Part shown: positions 35,226 through 44,052 of the stretch, in pieces
Numbering within the stretch: the first letter of the stretch is position 1
How the letters are laid out: each line of letters starts with the position of its first letter
Source: Streptomyces sclerotialus
GTDB lineage: Bacteria > Actinomycetota > Actinomycetes > Streptomycetales > Streptomycetaceae
DNA length: 64,000 bases
Assembly (NCBI RefSeq): GCF_040907265.1
Contig: NZ_JBFOHP010000002.1
Span: forward strand, 6,262,001 to 6,326,000
Direction: 5' to 3'
Made by a program: the position numbers and the translations under genes
Notes under the pieces: generated by a model
Databases searched by the model: none
Seen by the model: the letters and a program-made list of their open reading frames with translations, nothing else
Told to the model about the DNA's origin: nothing

Positions 35226-36117
35226 GGGGCGCGGCCTCCTTCACGACGGCTCGGACGGCGTCCAGTTCGGCGGCGAGTTCGTCCACGGGAGGGAAGTTCT
35301 CGTCGCGCTCCAGGAGGACGCCCGGCGGACTGACGCGGGCGCACAGCTCGGCCAGTACGTCCAGGACGGGCTGCGTCACGGGGTGCGCGTGGCTGTCGTG
35401 CCACACCCCGTCCCGTTCGAACCCGCCCGCGACGTGCACGTACGCGATGGCCTCGACGGGCAGCGCGTCCAGGGCGGCCGCCGGGTCCTCGCCCCGGTTC
35501 ACCCGGTTGGTGTGCAGGTTCGCCACGTCGATGAGGAGCCGCACGCCGGTCCGCTCGACGAGTTCGGCGAGGAACTGTCCTTCGGTGAGCTCCTCGCCGG
35601 GCCAGTTGACGAGCGCCGCGATGTTCTCCAGGGCGAGCGGGACCGGCAGCGCTTCCTGCGCGATGCGTACGTTCTCGCACAGCACGTCCAGTGCGTCGTA
35701 CGTCCGGGGCACGGGCAGCAGGTGCCCCGCCTCCATGCGCGGCCCGCCGGTCAGCTCGCCGCCGGCCCGTACGAAGGCGATGTGCTCGGTGACGAGAGGC
35801 GCGGCGAGGGCTTCGGCGCGCTCGGCCAGCGCGGCGAGCCGCCCGGCGTCCGGCCGCTCGGCGCCGCCCAGCCCGAGCGAGACGCCGTGCGGGACGACGG
35901 TGGTGCCCCGCGCGCGCAGCGCTTCGAGAGCGGGCGGGAGATGGCCGGGGCAGACGTTCTCCGCGACGACCTCGACCCAGTCGATGCCGGGCAGGCCCGC
36001 GATCCCGTCGGCGATCTCGGGCCGCCATCCGATACCGGTGCCCAGCCGGACCCGGTTCTCCCGGCGGGCCCGCCGCTCCCGGTCTTCCGTATGCCCGGTA
36101 CGCCCTGGCTGCTCCAT
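35206..36117 (-). CDS. MNIO (DUF692) multinuclear non-heme iron oxidative enzyme
   Basis: A 303-residue TIM-barrel protein of the DUF692/MNIO family (methanobactin MbnB, TglH). Conserved metal-binding segments are [55 protein letters not shown] and YVHVAGGF with HDSHAHPV. The ATG follows a G-rich site; a further in-frame ATG at 36159 would add 14 residues. MNIO enzymes oxidatively rearrange Cys (or other) residues in peptides. It is the first gene of a compact three-gene operon ending in a Cys-rich membrane protein, which makes that protein the obvious substrate candidate. Confidence 0.9.
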   Translation of the reverse strand: MEQPGRTGHTEDRERRARRENRVRLGTGIGWRPEIADGIAGLPGIDWVEVVAENVCPGHLPPALEALRARGTTVVPHGVSLGLGGAERPDAGRLAALAERAEALAAPLVTEHIAFVRAGGELTGGPRMEAGHLLPVPRTYDALDVLCENVRIAQEALPVPLALENIAALVNWPGEELTEGQFLAELVERTGVRLLIDVANLHTNRVNRGEDPAAALDALPVEAIAYVHVAGGFERDGVWHDSHAHPVTQPVLDVLAELCARVSPPGVLLERDENFPPVDELAAELDAVRAVVKEAAPHARATA

Positions 36118-36311
36118 CGTTCCCCCTACGCTCCGACTCCCGGGTGTTTCCGTACTCATCACCCCTCTGAGGAGGACGAACCGTCCACGCACCGGGTTCA
36201 GAGCCGGATCTGAGCTTTTCCCGGCCTTTGCGCGGCGTACGAATGCGCAGCGCACGAACCGGTGGGCGTAAGGAACGGTACGTGCTCGGCGGGGCCCGGC
36301 CGGCCGCGGGC

Positions 36312-36956
36312 TCACCGCCGGGTGAACTCCGGCTGGGTCACCATGTCGACCCGGGTCGCGCGCCCGAGAAGGGCCACCTCCCGGAACTGCCACAGCAGCG
36401 CACCGGTCGGCGCGTGGATCACCATCCCCGGGCGCAGCGGCATCTGGAGCAGCGGTCCGCCGTCCGGAGCCGTGGCCCACCGCGGCAGGTCCGGCTTCAT
36501 CAGCCGCCGCAGCGGTACGTGGTGCAGCGACTGGACCTCCTTCGGGTCGGGCCGCGGCCGTACGGGTCCGCGGGGGATCACGACCAGCGGCGTGATGACG
36601 AACCCGGAGTCGGTACGGAAGTCGTCCAGCAGCCCGGCGACCTCCCCGGGGCCGGCCTCGACGGCGGTCTCCTCGGCCAGTTCCCGCAGCGCAGCCGTCT
36701 CCGCCGTCTCCGCCTCGTCCAGGCGGCCGCCCGGGAGTGCCCACTGTCCGGCGTTGCGGCCGCGTGGCGCCCGCTTGATGACCAGGACGTGTGGTTCGTC
36801 GCGGAACGGGACCACGGTGAGGCAGACGGCGGCGCTGCGTACGCCCTCCGGTACGGGCACCTCGCGCCGCGCGAACGCCGCCAGGTTGGCGCGCAGCGCG
36901 GCTTCGAGCCGGGACGGATCCGCGAGGTCCGCTTCCTTCAACGTCGACATCGGCAT
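36312..36956 (-). CDS. Nudix hydrolase, CoA-pyrophosphatase-like
   Basis: A 214-residue Nudix protein with the complete box [24 protein letters not shown] and an upstream [23 protein letters not shown] typical of CoA pyrophosphatases. The C-terminal segment [16 protein letters not shown] is also CoA-pyrophosphatase-like. It probably cleaves CoA or related nucleotide diphosphates. Start candidates are ATG 36956, ATG 36950 and GTG 36962, none with a ribosome site. It is divergent from the NERD-domain gene. Confidence 0.8.
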   Translation of the reverse strand: MPMSTLKEADLADPSRLEAALRANLAAFARREVPVPEGVRSAAVCLTVVPFRDEPHVLVIKRAPRGRNAGQWALPGGRLDEAETAETAALRELAEETAVEAGPGEVAGLLDDFRTDSGFVITPLVVIPRGPVRPRPDPKEVQSLHHVPLRRLMKPDLPRWATAPDGGPLLQMPLRPGMVIHAPTGALLWQFREVALLGRATRVDMVTQPEFTRR

Positions 36957-37132
36957 CGTCACGATGTACCACGCCCGGACGCCCGTTCCCACCCCTCTGT
37001 GGACGTTCACCGGCCCCTTCTGGCGTAGCCGCACTCGCTCTTGCCCCGCCCCGCACGCGCCTGGTCCCATGGGTGAGGGGCGGGTCCCGCAGTGCGGCGG
37101 TCTCCCGCCGGAGGCGAGTCCCGCAAGGGGTG

Positions 37133-37825
37133 ATGTCCGTGAAGCTGACACCGGACGACCCCGACCGGCTCTTCCTCCCTCCGGACGACGACCTCGCGCC
37201 GAACCGTCCGGGCGAGATCCTGCGCACCTTCCTCGCCGAACACCCCTTGGACGGCCCCGCGCTCCTCGGCGCCCGGTTGCTCGGCCGCCGCCCCGTGCAG
37301 GACGACTGGCGGCGCCGGCTTGCCGCGGAGAGCGCGGTGGGCGCGGAGCTGGAGCGGCTGGGCCGCGGCGGCTGGCACGTGCTGCACTCCCTGCCGCTGC
37401 CGCCCGGCAGCGAGATCAGCCATCTCCTCATCGGGCCGGGCGGCGTCTTCTGCCTCGCCACGGAGCCGGTACGCGGCGCGCGCGTACGGGCCGACGCCAC
37501 CGACGTGCGCCCGGGGCGCGGCAGGCGCCCGCAGCCGTACGTGCGCAGGGCCCGTCAGCGTGCCGTGCGCGCGACGTACGCGCTGTCCCGCGGCTGCGGC
37601 TTCCCGGTGTCCGTCCGCCCCGTGCTCGTCCTCGTAGGCCCCCGCCACGTCGAACGGCTGCCGGAGCCGCAGGAGGCGGACGCGGCCACCGAGCCGGAGG
37701 TACGCCTCGTGGCCGGCGCGCAGGCGGTCATGGCGCTCGGCGCGCTCGGCGGCGTCCTGGCCCCCGCGACCGTCGAGCGGATCCACACGGTGGCCCGCAA
37801 CCGACGCACGTGGAACGGGCTGTGA
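37133..37825 (+). CDS. NERD (nuclease-related) domain protein
   Basis: A 230-residue protein. The NERD domain spans about residues 60-175, starting at [21 protein letters not shown], with [19 protein letters not shown] (the catalytic-type strand) and a downstream [23 protein letters not shown] domains are related to archaeal Holliday-junction nucleases; activity here is unproven. AAGGGG lies close to the ATG; a GTG at 37139 has better spacing. A small hairpin follows the gene. Confidence 0.8.
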   Translation: MSVKLTPDDPDRLFLPPDDDLAPNRPGEILRTFLAEHPLDGPALLGARLLGRRPVQDDWRRRLAAESAVGAELERLGRGGWHVLHSLPLPPGSEISHLLIGPGGVFCLATEPVRGARVRADATDVRPGRGRRPQPYVRRARQRAVRATYALSRGCGFPVSVRPVLVLVGPRHVERLPEPQEADAATEPEVRLVAGAQAVMALGALGGVLAPATVERIHTVARNRRTWNGL

Positions 37826-37835
37826 GGACACCTGG

Positions 37836-37853
37836 ACGGCCCCTCCGGGCCGT
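37836..37853. terminator. Hairpin after the NERD gene
   Basis: A perfect 7-bp stem ACGGCCC / GGGCCGT with a 4-nt loop, between convergent genes. Confidence 0.65.
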
Positions 37854-37889
37854 GCCCGGCGCCGGGGCCGCGTGAGGTCCCGAGGCCGC

Positions 37890-38672
37890 CTACCGCAGCG
37901 CCGGGTGGTCGGCGACGACCGTGCAGGAACCGGGAGCGATCTCCGTGAAGCCCGCGTCGCGGACGACGGGGAGGCCGCTGCGGGTCAGGTCCGCCCAGTG
38001 GTCCGGATCCGCCGTCCGCACGGACAGCGGGAAGCCCGCCGCCCGCCAGGCGTCCCGCTCGGCCCCGGACAGCTCCCACCAGGCGAGCTGCGCACCGTGG
38101 CCCGCCTGGGCCATCGCCTTGCCCGCCGACATCTCCAGCTCCGGGCTCAGCCACAGCACCGGACCGTCCGGACCGGGCGCGGCCGGCGGCTCCGGGCCGT
38201 CCAGCTCCGTCCCGGAGACCTGGAGCCTGGCCAGCTCCTTGGGCCAGCCGTCCAGCGGCACCGGCGGGAAGACGCGCACCTCGGCGGAGCCGCCGCTGAC
38301 CGTGATGCCGGGCAGTGCCTCGGCGCGGCGCCACTCGGCGCCCCGTGCCCGGCGCACGACCTTGCGGATGCGGGCGTCCTGCCAGTCCCGTACGGCAGCG
38401 GCCCACTCGCCCGCACCCTGCGCACGCGCGTCCGAGAGCAGTGTCAGCACCGCACGCGCGGCCGTCTCCAGCGCGTCCGTACGCGCCGGCGGTGCGGTCT
38501 TCTCCAGGCGGACGACCAGCGGCAGCACGAACTGCGGCGCCGCGTCGCGGTCGGTCTCCGCACGGCGCGGAGCGGCGGACGGCGTCCCGCCGTCCGCCCC
38601 TGCGGGGGTGTCCGGCGCGTCCGGGGTGCCCGGGGTGCTGGTGCTGCTCACGGTGGTCTCGGTGTTGCTCAC
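37890..38672 (-). CDS. Peptidyl-tRNA hydrolase (Pth2-like) domain protein
   Basis: A 260-residue protein starting at GTG. Residues 1-45 are a Thr/Pro/Asp-rich low-complexity extension. The body carries two related halves; the C-terminal part has MSAGKAMAQAGHGAQLAWWELS, the signature of the PTH2 fold (Lys, Ala-rich helix, His), and VVRDAGFTEIAPGSCTVVADHP at the end. Actinobacterial homologues are annotated as peptidyl-tRNA hydrolases. Whether it acts on peptidyl-tRNA or is a PTH2-like protein with another role is not shown by the sequence. It is convergent with the NERD gene. Confidence 0.75.
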   Translation of the reverse strand: MSNTETTVSSTSTPGTPDAPDTPAGADGGTPSAAPRRAETDRDAAPQFVLPLVVRLEKTAPPARTDALETAARAVLTLLSDARAQGAGEWAAAVRDWQDARIRKVVRRARGAEWRRAEALPGITVSGGSAEVRVFPPVPLDGWPKELARLQVSGTELDGPEPPAAPGPDGPVLWLSPELEMSAGKAMAQAGHGAQLAWWELSGAERDAWRAAGFPLSVRTADPDHWADLTRSGLPVVRDAGFTEIAPGSCTVVADHPALR

Positions 38673-38788
38673 GTCGTCAGTCTGCCAGCCGCCACCGACA
38701 CTCCCGCCGGGAGCCCGCGCCGCCCGCGGCCCGCCGTCCGGCGGGACGGCCTTGGCGGAGCGCAGCGTTCCGGGTGATCATCCTCGTC

Positions 38789-39466
38789 ATGCAGAGCGAA
38801 CTCTTCTCGTCCGAGAACTTGGTCACGCCGGCCACCGCCCCCGGTATGACGCTGCAGAACGCCAAGTCGATCAAGTACGCGGTGGACGGCGAGTGCTACG
38901 CGCGCCAGGGCTCCATGGTGGCCTTCCGCGGCAACCTCCAGTTCGAGAAGCAGGGCCAGGGGGTCGGCAAGTTCCTCAAGCGCGCGGTCACCGGCGAGGG
39001 GCTGGCCCTGATGGCCGTGCGCGGCCAGGGGGAGGTGTGGTTCGCCCACGAGGCGCAGAACTGCTTCATCGTCGACCTCGCCCCCGGTGACAGCATCACC
39101 CTCAACGGCCGCAACGTCCTGTGCTTCGACGCCACCCTGTCCTACGAGATAAAGGTCGTGAAGGGCGCCGGGATGACCGGCGGCGGGCTCTTCAACTCCG
39201 TGTTCACCGGCCACGGCCAGCTCGGCGTGATGTGCGAGGGCAACCCGATCGTCATCCCCGTCAGCCCGCAGCTGCCGGTCTTCGTCGACACCGACGCGGT
39301 GGTCGGCTGGAGCGCGGCCCTGAACACCTCGCTGCACCGCTCGCAGAGCGTCGGGTCGATGATCCGCGGCGGCTCGGGCGAGGCCGTGCAGCTGCGCCTG
39401 GACGGCGAGGGGTTCGTGATCGTACGTCCGAGTGAGGCCAAGCCCGCCCAGGCCTCGAACGGCTGA
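38789..39466 (+). CDS. AIM24 family protein
   Basis: A 225-residue, all-beta protein without signal peptide. The AIM24/TerD-like core repeats include KSIKYAVDGECYARQGSMVAFRGNLQF, GEGLALMAVRGQGEVWFA, FIVDLAPGDSITLNGRNVLCFDATLSYEIK and GEAVQLRLDGEGFVIVRPSE. The function of bacterial AIM24 proteins is unknown. No ribosome site precedes the ATG. The ABC transporter genes follow after 33 nt on the same strand, so co-transcription is plausible. Confidence 0.85.
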   Translation: MQSELFSSENLVTPATAPGMTLQNAKSIKYAVDGECYARQGSMVAFRGNLQFEKQGQGVGKFLKRAVTGEGLALMAVRGQGEVWFAHEAQNCFIVDLAPGDSITLNGRNVLCFDATLSYEIKVVKGAGMTGGGLFNSVFTGHGQLGVMCEGNPIVIPVSPQLPVFVDTDAVVGWSAALNTSLHRSQSVGSMIRGGSGEAVQLRLDGEGFVIVRPSEAKPAQASNG

Positions 39467-39499
39467 GGCGCGGACACCGGCCCGGAGGCGGACACCGGC

Positions 39500-40378
39500 A
39501 TGAGGCTGCACAAGGTGGGGCGGCGCTACGGACTGCGCGGCCCCTGGGTGCTGCGCGGCATCGACCTGGAGGTGGCACGCGCGTCGCTGCTGCGCTTCGA
39601 GGGGGCGAACGGCAGCGGCAAGTCCACGCTGCTGCGCCTGCTCGCGGGGATCGACGCGCCGACCACGGGTCGCGTCACGGGGCGCCCTCGCACCGCGTAC
39701 GTACCGGAGCGCTTCCCCGCCGCGCTGCCCTTCACCGCTCTCGGATACCTCAGCCACCTCGGCCGCGTCCACGGGCTGCGGGGTGCCGCGCCGGCCCGCA
39801 GGGCCACGGAATGGCTGGAGCGCTTCGGCGCGGCGGGACACGCCCGTACGCCGCTCGACGAGCTCTCCAAGGGCACCAGCCAGAAGGTGGCCGTCGCCCA
39901 GGCGCTGCTCGCCGAGCCCGAGCTGCTCGTCCTGGACGAGGCGTGGACCGGCCTGGACCGCGCCGCGCGCGGCACGCTCGACCGCGCGGTGGCCGAGCGC
40001 GTCGCGGCGGGCGGCACCGTCGTGTTCGTCGACCACGATCCGGCCCGGCTGGCCGGTGCGGCGGACGCCTGCTACCGGGTCGTGGACACCGGCCTGCTGC
40101 GGCAGGACGCGTCCCCGTACGCGCCGGACGCCGCTCCGGGGCCGCGCGTCACCGTGGAGGCGCAGGGCCCGCCCGGTGCGGTCCCGCCGCCCGGCCTTCC
40201 AGGGGCGCCGGTCACCGCACCCGGTCCGGACGGTACGACCCGGCTCACCGTGCCCGCCGCGCACTCCGACACCCTGCTGCACGCGCTGCTCACGGCCCGC
40301 CCGCCCTGGCACATCCACGCCGTGACCCCCGAAGAAGCCCGTCCCGACAGGACCGCACCGAGGCCGGATTCCCTGTGA
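39500..40378 (+). CDS. ABC transporter ATP-binding protein
   Basis: A 292-residue ATPase with Walker A EGANGSGKST and Walker B LLVLDEAW. Its signature LSKGTSQK deviates from LSGGQ, as in some export-type ATPases, and VDHDPARL carries the switch His. A C-terminal extension (residues about 205-292) is Pro/Gly-rich and ends in a small regulatory-like segment. Its stop codon overlaps the GTG of the permease gene (GTGA), forming a two-component transporter of unknown substrate. It could be a drug/lipid exporter of the CcmA type. Confidence 0.85.
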   Translation: MRLHKVGRRYGLRGPWVLRGIDLEVARASLLRFEGANGSGKSTLLRLLAGIDAPTTGRVTGRPRTAYVPERFPAALPFTALGYLSHLGRVHGLRGAAPARRATEWLERFGAAGHARTPLDELSKGTSQKVAVAQALLAEPELLVLDEAWTGLDRAARGTLDRAVAERVAAGGTVVFVDHDPARLAGAADACYRVVDTGLLRQDASPYAPDAAPGPRVTVEAQGPPGAVPPPGLPGAPVTAPGPDGTTRLTVPAAHSDTLLHALLTARPPWHIHAVTPEEARPDRTAPRPDSL

Positions 40379-41043
40379 TTCCTCTGCTCCGCTACCACTT
40401 CGCGCTGCTCATCGGCGCGCACCGCTGGCTGCCGCCCACCGTCCTGTACGCCGCGTACGTGGCGATCGGCATCCGGGCGGGCGACCCGGTACTCGACGGA
40501 TTCGCGTACACGGCCGCCCCGCTGCTGCCCGTGGCCGCGTGGCTGGTGCGGGCCGCGGTGACCGGTGAGCCGCCCGCCGCCCGGGTCTGCACCGCGGCGG
40601 CCGCCGGGCCCGGCCGCGCGCACCTGGCGGCCGTCGCGGCCGCCGCGCTCGCCACGACGGTGCTCGGGGCGCTCGGTACGGCCTTCACCGCGCTCGTCTC
40701 CGACCCGCACAGCGCCGATCACCGCGTCCGGGTGCCGATGGGAGAGGCGACCCTCGCCGCGGCGCTGACGGCCCTCTGCTGCGTCCTGCTGGGTACGGCC
40801 GTCGGGGCGCTGGCCAACCGGCCGGTGGTGCGCAGCCCCGGATGGGCGATCCCCAGCGGCGCGCTGGCCGCCCTGCTGCTGCTCGTCGTCGCGGTGTCGC
40901 CCGCGAACGCCGCCGTCAGCGGGCTGGTCACCGGCTCGCCGCACGGCACGGTGACCGTCCCCTGGCTGCCGCTGTGCGCCGCCGTCCTGATCGCGGCGGC
41001 GGCCGTCGCGGTGGCCTGCGCGCTCAGCTCACGGCGTGGCTGA
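40375..41043 (+). CDS. ABC transporter permease subunit
   Basis: A 222-residue integral membrane protein with about six hydrophobic segments, starting at GTG in a 4-nt overlap with the ATPase gene. It has no soluble domain and no recognised family motif; ABC-2-type topology is assumed from length and pairing. The conserved-looking NRPVVRSPGWAIP loop precedes the fifth segment. Confidence 0.8.
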   Translation: MIPLLRYHFALLIGAHRWLPPTVLYAAYVAIGIRAGDPVLDGFAYTAAPLLPVAAWLVRAAVTGEPPAARVCTAAAAGPGRAHLAAVAAAALATTVLGALGTAFTALVSDPHSADHRVRVPMGEATLAAALTALCCVLLGTAVGALANRPVVRSPGWAIPSGALAALLLLVVAVSPANAAVSGLVTGSPHGTVTVPWLPLCAAVLIAAAAVAVACALSSRRG

Positions 41044-41083
41044 GCGCGGCCGGGACCCGGAGCCAGGCCGTAGGCTCGGGACC

Positions 41084-41287
41084 ATGTCGTCCGCCAGTCA
41101 GTGCCCCGCCCCCGAAGATGCGCCGTCCGCCCCCGAAGCGGAGACGCCCGCCGCCTCCGGGGGAGAGCCGTTCGCCGAGTGCGTCCTGTGCCGTGAGCCC
41201 ACCGAGTACCCGGAGTCCACGCGGGGCGTCGTCCTGTGCCCGCGCTGCGAGTGGCAGGAGGCCCAGCGCACCGCCTGTTCGGGCTGA
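41084..41287 (+). CDS. Small zinc-ribbon protein
   Basis: A 67-residue protein with an acidic/Pro-rich N-terminal half and one treble-clef-like zinc ribbon: CVLC (x about 17) CPRC. A TAGGCT box lies 7 nt before the ATG and no ribosome site is seen, so the transcript is probably leaderless. The gene ends inside its own terminator: the TGA stop lies at the loop of the 16-bp hairpin that follows. The role is unknown; zinc ribbons of this size often bind RNA or protein partners. Confidence 0.75.
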   Translation: MSSASQCPAPEDAPSAPEAETPAASGGEPFAECVLCREPTEYPESTRGVVLCPRCEWQEAQRTACSG

Positions 41288-41303
41288 CCGGACAGGCGGT
41301 GCG
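41267..41303 (+). terminator. Terminator hairpin overlapping the zinc-ribbon gene 3' end
   Basis: A 16-bp stem with one mismatch (41267-41282 with 41288-41303) and a 5-nt loop that contains the TGA stop codon. The left arm encodes the last residues (RTACSG). Confidence 0.8.
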
Positions 41304-41339
41304 GATCACTCCTGACACAGGCTCTCAGGGTGACCGGGG

Positions 41340-42701
41340 TCAGAACGGCCCGGTCACCGCGAACGTGGTGCCCGGCGTGTAGCAGTTCACGTACATCGTG
41401 CGTCCGTCCGGCGCGAAGGTGACGCCGGCGAACTCGCCCCACTCCGGCTTCTCCGGCGTCCCGATGTTCTGCCGGCCGCGCGCCATCGGGTACACCGCGC
41501 CCTTCCGCGACACACCGAAGACGTGCTGCGCGCCGTCGCCGTCCTCGCACACCATCAGGCCGCCGCTGGGCGCCAGGCAGATGTTGTCGGGGGACTCGCC
41601 GGGCAGCTGGAGGTCCGAGTCGGGCCCGAAGACGACCACGAGTGTCAGCCGCCGCGCCTTCGGGTCGTACTTCCACACCTGCCCGTAGTGGTCGGCGGCG
41701 GAGCCCTCGTCCCGGTGCGCGAAGCTGGACACGAAGTACACGCAGGAGCCGCCCCAGTAGCAGCCCTCCAGCTTCTGGGCGTGCGTGATGCCCTTGCGCC
41801 CGAAGTCCTGGAAGCGGATGGCGGTCTGCTTCGCCAGCGGGTCCGGGACGTCCACCCATTCGATGCGGTCGAACGTCGCGCCCGTCTCCTGGATGGCGGA
41901 GAGGTCCCGTACCCCGGGGACGCGCATCGCCTGCAGCCGCCCGCCCGCGCGCAGCGAACCGATGCCGCCCATCGGCTTGTTCGGGTGGAAGCGGTAGAAG
42001 AGCCCGAAGGGCTTCTCGAAGGCGTCCTCGGTCTCGTAGACCGTGCCGTCCCGCGGGTCGACCGCGATCGCCTCGTGCTGGAAGCGCCCCATGTCCGTGA
42101 GCGGAACGGCCCCGGTGCGGCGCGGGTCGTACGGGTCGACCTCGAATATGAAGCCGTGGTCCTTGGTGTACCCCTCCTCGCCCGCCTTGAACTCGGTCTC
42201 CTCGCAGGTCAACCAGGTGTTCCAAGGGGTGGGGCCGCCCGCGCAGTTGGTGGAGGTGCCGGCTATGGCGACCCGTTCGGAGACCACGTGCTGGTGCGCG
42301 TCGACCTCGATGGCCGTACAGCCGCCCTCGCCCACCGGGTCGTACGTGAGGCCGGGCACGGTGGGCACGGCGGCACGGGACCTGCGGCGGTTCTCGTGGT
42401 TCCGCACGAGGTGGGTGTGGCCCCGGCGGCCGCGGAAGGCCGCCATGCCGTCACAGTTGCTTGGTATCCTGCCCTCTCCTGAGAGCAGCGGGTCGCCCTC
42501 CTTCGAAAGCACCTTGTAGCGGAAGCCCTTGGGGAGGTCGAGCAGACCGTCCGGATCGGGGGCCAGCGGTCCGTAGCCGTTCCGGCCCATCGGCTGGGCG
42601 CTGGCGGTGCCGGCGAAGATCTCCTGGACGGCGCCGGAGAAGACGATCCCCGCTCCCACCGCGCCGGTTCTCGCGAGGATCTGACGTCGTGTTGCGGACA
42701 T
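41340..42701 (-). CDS. phoX: PhoX-type alkaline phosphatase (DUF839), Tat-exported
   Basis: A 453-residue secreted phosphatase-like protein. The signal peptide has a twin-arginine motif (TRRQILARTG) and hydrophobic core ending at TASA, so Tat export is expected. The beta-propeller domain carries segments typical of PhoX: HLVRNHENR, LTYDPVGEGGCTAIEVD, TCEETEFKAGE, FQHEAIAVDPRDGTVYETED and DNICLAPSGGLMVCEDGDG. The ATG is preceded by GGGAG. PhoX enzymes are calcium/iron-dependent and usually phosphate-regulated (PhoP) in Streptomyces. An inverted repeat upstream (GTGAC...GTCAC, 42732-42757) lies in the promoter region. Confidence 0.88.
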   Translation of the reverse strand: MSATRRQILARTGAVGAGIVFSGAVQEIFAGTASAQPMGRNGYGPLAPDPDGLLDLPKGFRYKVLSKEGDPLLSGEGRIPSNCDGMAAFRGRRGHTHLVRNHENRRRSRAAVPTVPGLTYDPVGEGGCTAIEVDAHQHVVSERVAIAGTSTNCAGGPTPWNTWLTCEETEFKAGEEGYTKDHGFIFEVDPYDPRRTGAVPLTDMGRFQHEAIAVDPRDGTVYETEDAFEKPFGLFYRFHPNKPMGGIGSLRAGGRLQAMRVPGVRDLSAIQETGATFDRIEWVDVPDPLAKQTAIRFQDFGRKGITHAQKLEGCYWGGSCVYFVSSFAHRDEGSAADHYGQVWKYDPKARRLTLVVVFGPDSDLQLPGESPDNICLAPSGGLMVCEDGDGAQHVFGVSRKGAVYPMARGRQNIGTPEKPEWGEFAGVTFAPDGRTMYVNCYTPGTTFAVTGPF

Positions 42702-42731
42702 GAGGCAACTCCCTGCTGGCGGACAGGTGAT

Positions 42732-42757
42732 GTGACCGCACGTGTGTACCACGTCAC
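42732..42757. promoter_or_regulatory. Inverted repeat upstream of phoX
   Basis: GTGAC and GTCAC outer arms, with GCACGTG/CCACGT inner similarity and a bulge, lie 31 nt before the start codon. The operator role and regulator are uncertain; a PHO box was not clearly seen. Confidence 0.4.
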
Positions 42758-42810
42758 AACGCCGCCGGGAACCACGCGCGTAGAGGTGGCGCGGGAAGCC
42801 GTGGCAGGGG

Positions 42811-42839
42811 CTCAGGCGCCCTGGCGGGGGGCGCCTGAG
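42811..42839 (-). terminator. zapE terminator
   Basis: A perfect 10-bp stem CTCAGGCGCC / GGCGCCTGAG with a 9-nt loop, directly after the zapE stop codon. Confidence 0.85.
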
Positions 42840-42840
42840 G

Positions 42841-43965
42841 TCACTTCTCCGTCAGTTGCTTCGCGTCGCGTGCCAGTGCCGTCAGACGCGAGATCGCGCG
42901 GAAGTACTTCTTGCGGTAGCCGCCCTTGAGCATGTCCTCGCTGAACAGCTCGTCGAACGGCTTGCCGGACGCCAGCACCGGCACCTCGCGGTCGTAGAGC
43001 CGGTCGGCCAGCACGACCAGCCGCAGCGCCGTGGACTGGTCCGGCACCGCCTGCACGTCGGTGAGGCACACCGCCCGAATGCCGTCGCACATCGCGCCGT
43101 ACCGGCTCGGGTGCACCTTCGAGAGATGGTCCAGCAGCGCGGGGAAGCCGTCGAGCGAGGCGCCGGGCGTGGCGTACGCGACCCGGGTGACGGTCTGCTC
43201 GTCGAACGGCGCGGGCGCCTCGGGCAGGCCGCGGTGGCGGTAGTCCTCGCCGTCGATGCGCAGCGGCCGGAAGTGCGCGCTCAGGCCCTGGATCTCGCGC
43301 AGGAAGTCGGCGGCGGCGAAACGGCCCTCGCCGAGCTTGCCCGGAAGGGTGTTGGAGGTGGCGGCCAGTGCCACGCCGTGCTCGACCAGCTTGGCCAGCA
43401 GGGAGGAGACCAGCACGGTGTCGCCGGGGTCGTCCAGCTCGAACTCGTCGATGCACAGCAGGCGGTGGCCGCTGAGGGTGCGGACCGTCTCCTGGAAGCC
43501 GAGCGCGCCGACCAGGTTGGTCAGCTCCACGAAGGTGCCGAACGCCTTGAGTTCCGGGGCGGCCGGCGTGGCGTGCCACAGGGAGGCCAGCAGGTGGGTC
43601 TTGCCGACGCCGTAACCGCCGTCCAAGTAGACGCCGCGCGGCCCCTTGGGCGCCTCGGGCTTCTTCGAGAACCAGCGGCGCCTGCCCCCCGAAGGGCTCG
43701 CCGGGCCCCCGATGCTCGCCGCGAAGGAGCTGAGCACCTGTACCGCCTCGGCCTGGCTGGGCTGTGCCGGGTCCGGGATGTACGTCTCGAAGCGCGCGCT
43801 CTGGAAGCGCGGCGGCGGCACCATCTCCGCGACCAGCCGGTCGGCGGGGACGTGCGGGGCGCGCGCGGTCAGCGCGGCCGGGGCCGCGTCGTCCGGGGCG
43901 CCGGCGGCGGCCGGACCGGATATCGGAGCGGGCTGCGAGGGCGACGAGGGGTTCGAAGGCGACAC
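42841..43965 (-). CDS. zapE: ZapE/AFG1-like ATPase
   Basis: A 374-residue P-loop ATPase of the AFG1 family, named ZapE after the E. coli cell-division protein that affects the Z ring. Motifs: Walker A DGGYGVGKTHLLASLW, Walker B RLLCIDEFELDDPGD, ATSNTLPGKLGEGRFAA (sensor 1) and the family segment SRYGAMCDGIRAVCLTDV. Residues 1-50 are an Ala/Pro-rich extension. It starts at GTG with GGAG about 6 nt upstream. Neighbouring genes give no operon clue. Confidence 0.9.
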   Translation of the reverse strand: MSPSNPSSPSQPAPISGPAAAGAPDDAAPAALTARAPHVPADRLVAEMVPPPRFQSARFETYIPDPAQPSQAEAVQVLSSFAASIGGPASPSGGRRRWFSKKPEAPKGPRGVYLDGGYGVGKTHLLASLWHATPAAPELKAFGTFVELTNLVGALGFQETVRTLSGHRLLCIDEFELDDPGDTVLVSSLLAKLVEHGVALAATSNTLPGKLGEGRFAAADFLREIQGLSAHFRPLRIDGEDYRHRGLPEAPAPFDEQTVTRVAYATPGASLDGFPALLDHLSKVHPSRYGAMCDGIRAVCLTDVQAVPDQSTALRLVVLADRLYDREVPVLASGKPFDELFSEDMLKGGYRKKYFRAISRLTALARDAKQLTEK

Positions 43966-44052
43966 AGCGCTCCAGGGTAGTCGCTGCGGAGCAGGGGCCG
44001 GACAGCTGAGCGAGGCATGTCACACGGCCGTGTCCGTGCCACACTGCGGCCT

